A DNA stretch of 64,000 bases from positions 186,001 to 250,000 of the forward strand of contig JAKLMB010000008.1 of NCBI GenBank assembly GCA_022813625.1. Direction: 5' to 3'. Positions 56,757-64,000 of this stretch are shown here, piece by piece (positions within the stretch are counted from its first letter, which is position 1; every line of letters starts with the position of its first letter). The notes beneath the pieces are model-generated. The model searched no databases. It was not told the origin of the DNA and saw nothing but the letters and a program-made list of their open reading frames with translations. Origin of the DNA: Aaosphaeria pasadenensis. Taxonomy: Eukaryota; Ascomycota; Dothideomycetes; Pleosporales. Both the position numbers and the translations under genes were made by a program.

Positions 56757-58543
56757 GCGGTCAAAGACGTTTAGATGGAAGGGCGACGGCAGTACTAGAC
56801 CATGTATTCATATCGTAGTGACATACACTGAATTGGCCATGGCGATGAGGAGGCATGCGAACCGTCAATCGAGGCTCTAGCGTGGGCTCTTTAAAATTCT
56901 CGTAAGCGCGAGTTGTAGTTGTTAATTTGACCAATCGAAGAATTCCGTACATCAATAGATTTGGCTCTCCAAGTACAATGTTAGCACGGTGCCTATGCAC
57001 TTCCTTGAACAAGATTCCGCAGTGCGGCATTATACCCACCTTCGATTCCTTGTCACTGTTTGCTCTTTGTGTAGAAATCCTACGGAGGAGAAGAGAAGAA
57101 TGATGATCACACCACATAAATCCTATTCAATCCGATGTCTGAACATCTCGTCGGTTGATATCCTCGTCGTCCACATTCATACAGAAAGAAGAAGGGGATG
57201 TTTCAGTACACACTCTTCCCAGAGTACCCACTTCAATTACCTTCGGGATTTATTCAATAGCGAGTCGGTGCTACTGCCCAGCAAGGTACATACTAACTAA
57301 TTACCACACTTTAGAATAAATCAATAAACACATCCTCCTACTGCGTGTAAATACGGGAATCTTATTTCAACCCGTATGAAGTCGAATATCCCTCGTTACA
57401 CTAGCTCGTCTTTTCTATGTATGTACAGTGTATACACAGAGGAAATAAAAAGACTCTTCGGACAGCGTTCCGAGTGGATAATTCGCACGCATTGGCCGGT
57501 CTTGTTTTTCGCCCTCGAATGTCTTCTTCAGTTGGAAACGAGAAACGTTACGTGCGTTAAGGTCGTTGTGCAGGTGTGAATGAACGGGTTCCCCAGTGTT
57601 TCTTGTTTATTTATTTTCTTGTTTATCTGTTGATGTTTTTCGTTCTAGAATTGGTACCTGACTAGGCAGGCACCGAGGTTAGGGTATTAGTGAGAATTAC
57701 CACAGCTGCATCGGGGACCATTTCCCGAGTCCTACGAACTCTCCCCTTGTCACATTTGCTTTTTTTATTTTCCGACGTCGGAAGGGAAAAGACCTTTTAT
57801 CGAGTAACTGATGAATGATAGGAGGATGTTAGTCATGATTAATCTCTAAACTGTTCCGTGTGAGGGTGTTGAAGGAAGGGTGTGTGATTCTTACGAGTCC
57901 GTTAGGCTGCGGTTACGGTATAGTGGGTCATCAATCCCCGCAAGAGGCAAAAGAATGATGTTCTTACGTAGCTCGCTGCAGGTGCCACGCTTTTTTTTTA
58001 ATAATTGTAATAAGAATAAATAAATGGGGGTAGAAATGTGTTTATGGTGTCATATGTGTGGATCCTTGATGGGGAGCTGAGGGAAATTGGTTTCTTTTTT
58101 AAAAGGATTTCTTTTATTGTGGAGTGTGGTGGAGTTGGACTATGTTGGTGTGGGGAAGTGTGTTAGTTCGTATATCGTCATGAGAGCCGTGGTGATTAGG
58201 TTCTTTCGAGGATGGAAATGCAAAGATTGTTTTTCTGCTTTTCTTCACGTTGGTAAGTCAGATGTGGTTCGAGGGTTTGAATTATGAATTGATGATTGCA
58301 TTTGCAACTTGGGGTGAGAGATGGAGATAGATGAAAGGATAAAAAAACACCGTCGTATGGATGGATGGATATAGTACATGAGAAGGAAATGACCATATCA
58401 GCCAGAAATTAGAAGTAATCGTCTTTGTCGTCGTGATAGGACATTGAAAATGTTAACGCTATGATAAAACCCCTTCCCTCTTAACCAAGTTTTGCTTTTC
58501 ATTCTTTTGTTCAATTCATGCTCATGAGAAGACGACATACGGT
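56757..58543. other. Convergent intergenic region
   Basis: This 1.8 kb AT-rich stretch lies between convergent genes, with long T and A runs. I see no gene. It is longer than two 3' untranslated regions usually need. Confidence 0.55.
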
Positions 58544-59320
58544 CTAGAAACCGCCAAAACCGTCTGATTCGGGCTCGTCAAAGTGGCTGTCGTCGGTGAG
58601 ATCTGCATCACTCGAAATGCCCGCCAATGCTCGCAGCTCTGCGCCGCTAAGCGGACTGCCAAAGCCAATAGACAGCTGGTCGTCGTGGTCCGCCTTCGCG
58701 CTGTGGTAGCTCCAGCTGTATCCGATGTCTGAGAGGGCATGGGGCTCGTTGGGGGAGCCAACATGGCACATGACCTTCATGAGCTCGACGCCGACGACGG
58801 CCTCGCTCTGCTCGACATCCATGCCGGAGTCGCGGCGCATGTGCGAGGGGAGGCGGATCTTGGGATCCGAGGCGTTCTTAGCCTCGGCTACGGTTCCGTC
58901 CTGCAGGACTGCGCGCTTGAAGGTTGGGTTCCTGAGCTTCTGGATGCCGACGACGTAGTACAGGGGCAGGTTCTGCTGGCCCATCTTCCGGAGGAATCGC
59001 CGGGCAGAGGGATCTTGTCGTAGTGCGTCGAAGGAGGCGGATGGACTGGTGACGGAGGAGTACTCTGCCTCCTCGGCTTGCACCATGAGGAGGTGGTTGT
59101 CCAGCGTAGAGAGATCTCCTGAGATACTGGAGATGAAGTGGCCCTCGTGGTCGTGGGTGACTACATCTCTGTACTGTGCTTGGATCTCGGGTTTCCGGAG
59201 AGCAGGAGTGGATGTGCTGGTGAAGGATGTTGATGATGGGTCCAGGGGGTCGACGAGCAATTGACCCAAGGCCAAGGTGTTTGGTGCCAGAGGCGTAGGA
59301 AGAAGCACGAGACCAGGCAT
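58544..59320 (-). CDS. 258-residue fungal protein of unknown function, possible gasdermin-like fold
   Basis: A single exon from the ATG at 59320 (context CACCATGCC); an in-frame ATG at 59413 would add 31 residues. The N-terminus reads MPGLVLLPTPLAPNTLALGQLLVDP. The middle alternates strands with QYRDVVTHDHEGHFISSISG, then LRQDPSARRFLRKMGQQNL, PLYYVVGIQKLRNPTF and VVGVELMKVMCHVG. The end is acidic (DADLTDDSHFDEPESDGFGGF). I recognise no named family with certainty. Length, the LxP start, the ARRFL helix and the strand reading YYVVGIQ recall the fungal gasdermin-like proteins (RCD-1, HET-Q1), which form membrane pores after activation; this is a fold-level impression only. There is no signal peptide or membrane helix. 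It is divergent from the serine hydrolase at 61.5 kb. Confidence 0.7.
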   Translation of the reverse strand: MPGLVLLPTPLAPNTLALGQLLVDPLDPSSTSFTSTSTPALRKPEIQAQYRDVVTHDHEGHFISSISGDLSTLDNHLLMVQAEEAEYSSVTSPSASFDALRQDPSARRFLRKMGQQNLPLYYVVGIQKLRNPTFKRAVLQDGTVAEAKNASDPKIRLPSHMRRDSGMDVEQSEAVVGVELMKVMCHVGSPNEPHALSDIGYSWSYHSAKADHDDQLSIGFGSPLSGAELRALAGISSDADLTDDSHFDEPESDGFGGF

Positions 59321-61482
59321 GGTGAATGATATTTGCGTGTGATGGGAACGGGGGATTGTTGGGTTGTGATTTCTAGCTGGACAGTTGAGGCAAGTTATAT
59401 ATCTACCTTCCATGACTACAAATCATGGCCTAATGCAACCGGATGCCGGAAAACAGTAAGAGCAGGCACCGGCCGGTCGCTTGGTCTCCCGCATCAAAAT
59501 CTCCATAATAGACGCGTACATGGACTGGAGTTCCAGGTGGCACTACTCACATCATGATCAGGCGAGTCGGCCGGAGGGAATCTAGTCTGTCTGATCGATG
59601 GAGGTGGGGAGGATCGGCAGATGCTTGGCTCTCAGGATACAGGAACATGCACGAGAGCAATTTACTGCAGACGACAAAGGGAGGGTGGCATCGGTTGTCG
59701 CCGGACGACGTTGACGGAATTGCTTGCACATGGCGAGCTGTTCCGGGATTGGGATGGGAGTCGTGGAAAAATGGTCGTCGCCAGCGTGAATAGGAGGTCC
59801 CGATTCCACCCGGGCTCACACGAGACGCGTTGCCACATTGGGATCCCGGAATTCCTGCGACTGCAACTGTCGATGTTTGTAGGGAAGAACATAATTGGAG
59901 ACCAACAAATGTATAAGGTAGTTACTGTAGTAGGTGGTGGGTGGTGGATGGGTGTGTGTGCCTGGCATGTACATTTTACATACATGCATACCTACTTTGG
60001 TAGTGCAAATGGCGGGGGAAATGCCCGGAGATCGAATGATGTCGCGCGTTCAAGGCCCAGACTGGGTTTCGATTGCTCCACACAAGAACAAGATCATTGA
60101 ACATATCTTATCAACTTATCACTCTATCATTGACGACCCCGCAGATATGAGGCATATCTTGTTTTCATTTTTGCCTCTCGTGTTCTTTTTTGTTTGTTTG
60201 TTTCATGCGGTGGAATCAGAACGCTGACCAGCTGGACTCGTGATATGGGCGACAATCGGTACAAATCCTTTCACAGTGCATAAATCTTGCAGCGTACTAC
60301 CCATGATGAGGTTGCGTGACTGGAGAGCCCTTCTATCTTCTCTCGCAAAGCAGAAGCTTAACGATTATTGGCACAGGTGCAAGAGATAGAGAGATGGAGA
60401 GACTTGTATGAGAGGACGTCCAGGCGGTGAGCGAGGTCACCAATTCCGGGTACTGCAGGTGCGGTAAATTCAGCGGTGTCGAGTCATGCAGTCGAAAACA
60501 GAGCATGTCTTTCCAGACCTACGAGTACTGTGCACTCTATGACGAAATGTTTTGGGTTTTGCACTGGATGATTTATGGCATCTGTGTCATCCAGTCTGTG
60601 TAGGTAGGTAGTTATGTCTGTCTACCTAGGTACCTAATTTTAGGTTGGGTTAGTGGGGTCCTCAGGATGAGATCATACTCCTCGTAAAAATGGCCACAGT
60701 GGAAAAGAAAAGACAGAGAATTCCATCATGATGGCAATTCAATCAAAGTGTTTTCTGGTGAGGATTATTATTAAACGAGGGATCGCTTCAGGGTTTTGGA
60801 CAGGACTGTTTAGAAGAGTGCCACTGCTGGCTGACTGAGACTGATGAAGAGAGCTGACAACAGACGGAGACTGAATTAAGAGATCTTAGCACTCGGTTAG
60901 TAGCTGATCTGCCGTACCGTAAGAGGCTTAGTATCTTCTAATACGGTTTAGTCTTGCCTTTCGCCCTCGCTTCCACCAATCACAATCGATGTATCCCCAG
61001 AGGGTAACCCTGGACGAAGGGGGGATGAGGTAAGCAGACTATCTGCATGTGATTGACGACATTCAACAGCAAGCACAGAGACAGTCACAGTCCAGGCGAC
61101 GACTACTAAGCAGCATTGGACAGTTGCCTCTCTCTCTGTCAATCGCAATTCGGCCTTAGTCTCGCAATCGTCCCGGCCACCGTGTCTTGCTCTCCAATAA
61201 TGACGCTGCTCAATTCCTGCCGAAAGATGGGTGCTGTAAGGCCCGACTGCCCCAAACACCCCCGCCGACGGCAGCTCCGGGAAGCAAGACAAGCTCATTG
61301 AACTAAATCCTACTCTGCCACCGCGGCACACGATACACTTCTTGTCTACCTAATTGCTACACCTCTTTTCCCCTCTCTTGCTCCTCACACAATACCATCA
61401 GTACCCCTGGGCCTGATGTTGCTCTGATCCCATCCAGTCACAACCCATTCGCAGTCCCCGTCCGCACTACTCTTCACCGGCC
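59321..61482. other. Divergent intergenic region
   Basis: This 2.2 kb stretch lies between divergent genes. It has a palindrome TACCTAGGTA (60623–60632) and several GGTA/TACC words at 60601–60640. Short frames show no family. The last ~200 nt are probably the 5' leader of the hydrolase gene. Confidence 0.55.
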
Positions 61483-64000
61483 ATGGCGGATTCGACGACC
61501 CAATCCGCGACCCCTCGAACAGGCCGCCAGACTGCCCTCGCAGAGATCCAGTTCACGTCCCTGACCGATACCGACCTCACATCCTCTGAAGGTGACGAGA
61601 CACCGGACGAGAAGGAGTTTCAGTTGGATTCCGTCCAATCGGCTATTGGTGTCAGTATCGGAGAACAGCAGAGGTATCTGATCTCTCCAAAAACACCAGC
61701 CGCAGAAAAGGCGGCCGCTCTGGACGAAATCGATGGCGGCGCGTTCTTTGGCAGCTGGTCGCAATCTCAGGAGGCCGTTAATGAACAGGACGTTACGCCC
61801 CAAGCCAATGCGGTACACGTCAAGGGCACGGCAGAGAATGCTTCGCTAGAGGAACCCGTTCTCACAAAGCACGATTCGCCCATACAAATACCCTCCCCAG
61901 AACGAACCAGGCCAAGGGTGCAAATAGCGGAGGAGCCTGATCATAGAGGAATACTGCGAGACAGTTTCAGTGGAGGTTCGCGGAGACGGGCGATGTCTGG
62001 TGGATCTACAAGCGAAACGCTGAAGAAGTACCTTACGTTCAACTTACCATCCATGTCTAAATCGCCCTACTTCTTCAACTTCTCTCTTTCGAGTTTCTCT
62101 GGTTCGTCTAAAGAAGGCAGCCGTAGTCACTCCCCTGCAGTTTTGCAGCGCAAGCGGGTTGCTTCTCTACCACTAAAGAACCCATATGGGAGCATTCCCC
62201 AGCGCGATGGAACCTCGTCATCAAAAGAGGTGGATCCACAACATCGATTAATACACCCCGCCACAGCTCCACTACCGCATCACCAAACCGGATCCAAACC
62301 ACCATTAAGTACCGGCCGCTCTCATGAAACAGTGCCACCAGTTGGCCGACCCGCACCTCAGCTTCGCAGATCTAATTCTGAAGGCTCCCTCACAGTATAT
62401 CGAAGTCTCTCGCTTGTCTCGTCTCTCGGCGACGATTCGCGATTCGAGAATGTAACAAACCACGCCAATAGTCGTCTCAGGGCAATAAAAGACAGTTGGC
62501 AAGATTCTACTTTTAAGCTTCCCAGCCTGCCTACGCTACCAAACTTCGGCCTTGGTTCCAAGGAAGATGTCTCCAGAGTCAAAAGTTTTCCGCGAGAACC
62601 CAACGATAGTCGTGCTAGTTTTAGCAATGCTAGTAGGGCAAGTTTCTTTTCTGGTAGCTCGAACCGGGCGAAAGACTCATCAACGAATCTTTCGGGGACA
62701 GCCTCAGGCCCAGCAGCCACACATCCACTTTTCACCAAGGCGACACAGGAATTGACAGGTGATTTGGTCATCCTAGGTGGCTACCGAGGTTCGATACTCC
62801 GCTCAGCCCAAGCACCTAATCGTCAATTGTGGGTACCCATAAAGGTCGGGTTGAACCTACGAAAGGTCGACCTAGAGGTCGGTCTTAACCCGGAGGACGA
62901 GGAAACTGAGGAAGAACGCATTATTCCTGCAGGAATGCTCACGCACATTGGCCCTGTGGATATTGCCCGGCGACTCTTCAAGAGACTTCAAGCTTCAGAA
63001 AACGCACAAAATGGAAGTCTCAGGATTCATAACTATGGCTATGATTGGAGACTTTCCCCACATTTACTCAGTCGTCGCATGATCAAGTATCTGGAATCGC
63101 TACCGTGCAACCAACCCGGTGTTCCTCCCGAAAAGCGTGGTGCCACCGTCATTGCGCATTCACTTGGAGGACTCATCACGAGACATGCAGTCAACCAACG
63201 CCCAGATCTCTTTGCGGGCGTGATATATGCAGGTGTACCCCAAGATTGTATCAACATCCTGGGCCCACTTCGCTGTGGCGATGCGGTGCTTCTTTCATCG
63301 CGCGTCCTGACAGCACAAGTGAATTTCACTATACGAACCTCATATGCTTTACTACCACTGGATGGCAAGGGGTTCATTGATAAGAAGACTAAGGAAGACT
63401 ACATAGTCGATTTCTTTGACATCAACACATGGAAGGAGCTCCGCCTTTCGCCATGCATTGCACCAGCTCTACCAGCTCTCCAACAAGGCCATAATCTGCA
63501 ACCACTGACAAGTGTTAGCGGACTGTTCAACGCCATGTCATCTGCCCTACCCACCAAACGGAGATCAATCGCCCTAAAAGAAGGTGTTGACCTCAACGTC
63601 CTCTCGCAAGAAGACTCTTCTGCGACATCTATTTCCTCACCGACCGCATCAAATCCAGCGCAATCAACGCTTAGCGCAGCCCAAGATGCATTTACAAATG
63701 CCACCAACATCGCTGCCGAAGGTACTGCGCAAGTGTCTGGCGTGACTCCTCATATCACGACTGCCCTCCCCTCCACTTCCAACAGCCTGGATACGCCCAC
63801 AAGTCCGACGAGCGCCGCAACTGCCGTCACCATTCCCTACGACAAGGCCGTAGAGTACCTGACCCGAACCCTAGCCGAGGTAAAGCAGTTCAAGCTCGAA
63901 CTTGCCCACCGACCGGAGCACACAGAAGCGAACCGCTACCCGCCGATCGCTCTGATGTACGGCAAGTCGATACCAACCGTCTATGGCGCAAAGGTCGACG
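61483..64000 (+). CDS. LCAT-like serine hydrolase, 3' end outside window
   Basis: The frame is open from the ATG at 61483 (GCCATGGCG) to the window edge (839 residues), without introns so far. Residues 1–420 are Ser/Pro-rich and probably disordered, with repeated basic Ser sites. The alpha/beta hydrolase begins near residue 425 (GDLVILGGYRGSILRSAQ), and the nucleophile sits in AHSLGG (S560). RNYGYDW-like NYGYDWRLSP and IYAGVPQDCINILGPLRCGD match the lecithin:cholesterol acyltransferase family. It should act on glycerolipids, as a phospholipase or acyltransferase; the His and Asp partners, and any tail, lie beyond the edge. It has no signal peptide, so it is probably cytosolic or peripheral. 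Divergent from the gasdermin-like candidate. Confidence 0.85.
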   Translation, partial: MADSTTQSATPRTGRQTALAEIQFTSLTDTDLTSSEGDETPDEKEFQLDSVQSAIGVSIGEQQRYLISPKTPAAEKAAALDEIDGGAFFGSWSQSQEAVNEQDVTPQANAVHVKGTAENASLEEPVLTKHDSPIQIPSPERTRPRVQIAEEPDHRGILRDSFSGGSRRRAMSGGSTSETLKKYLTFNLPSMSKSPYFFNFSLSSFSGSSKEGSRSHSPAVLQRKRVASLPLKNPYGSIPQRDGTSSSKEVDPQHRLIHPATAPLPHHQTGSKPPLSTGRSHETVPPVGRPAPQLRRSNSEGSLTVYRSLSLVSSLGDDSRFENVTNHANSRLRAIKDSWQDSTFKLPSLPTLPNFGLGSKEDVSRVKSFPREPNDSRASFSNASRASFFSGSSNRAKDSSTNLSGTASGPAATHPLFTKATQELTGDLVILGGYRGSILRSAQAPNRQLWVPIKVGLNLRKVDLEVGLNPEDEETEEERIIPAGMLTHIGPVDIARRLFKRLQASENAQNGSLRIHNYGYDWRLSPHLLSRRMIKYLESLPCNQPGVPPEKRGATVIAHSLGGLITRHAVNQRPDLFAGVIYAGVPQDCINILGPLRCGDAVLLSSRVLTAQVNFTIRTSYALLPLDGKGFIDKKTKEDYIVDFFDINTWKELRLSPCIAPALPALQQGHNLQPLTSVSGLFNAMSSALPTKRRSIALKEGVDLNVLSQEDSSATSISSPTASNPAQSTLSAAQDAFTNATNIAAEGTAQVSGVTPHITTALPSTSNSLDTPTSPTSAATAVTIPYDKAVEYLTRTLAEVKQFKLELAHRPEHTEANRYPPIALMYGKSIPTVYGAKVD

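Overview
The window is nuclear DNA of a filamentous ascomycete (Pezizomycotina). The evidence is spliced protein-coding genes with short GT–AG introns (about 45–170 nt), single-gene transcription units with long intergenic stretches, HET-domain and DUF6604 genes, a GH55 glucanase, a tannase-family esterase, a Zn2Cys6 regulator and an ER Hsp70 ending in HDEL. I cannot fix the class from sequence alone. I count 20 protein-coding genes, of which two run off the window (a VHS/GAT protein at the left end, a lipase/LCAT-like protein at the right end). I see no rRNA, tRNA, CRISPR array or intact transposon.

Layout. 0–9 kb: housekeeping and cell-wall genes (VHS/GAT trafficking protein, App1-type phosphatidate phosphatase, secreted GH55 glucanase). 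9–12 kb: gene-free and AT-rich, with decayed repeats whose differences are all transitions, as RIP leaves. 12–26 kb: accessory block, all on the minus strand, with a membrane-anchored HET protein, a DUF6604 protein, a short-chain dehydrogenase, a Zn2Cys6 regulator and a second HET protein. 26–28 kb: a PLP aminotransferase with an 8-nt micro-exon and a GC–AG intron. 31–42.5 kb: conserved core (large DUF8004-like protein, sideroflexin, Lhs1-type ER Hsp70, fused LrgA–LrgB membrane protein). 43–49 kb: an F-box/R3H-like protein with an internal tandem duplication, a secreted tannase/feruloyl esterase and an F-box protein. 50–57 kb: eIF2B gamma, a Pex22-like protein and an SRA (YDG) domain protein. 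58–64 kb: a 258-residue protein of unknown function and a large serine hydrolase.

How genes may work together. The two HET genes and the DUF6604 gene suggest a non-self-recognition neighbourhood, bordered by a repeat graveyard. The regulator lies upstream of, and on the same strand as, the dehydrogenase; that dehydrogenase promoter carries a 38-nt tandem repeat and two copies of GGTTCCGTGG, one inside a palindrome, so a regulator–target pair is plausible. The SRA protein could read methylated cytosine, which fits a genome showing RIP-like decay. The rest is ordinary chromosome with divergent gene pairs. Gene models with introns were built by hand from reading frame and splice consensus, so exon edges are predictions.
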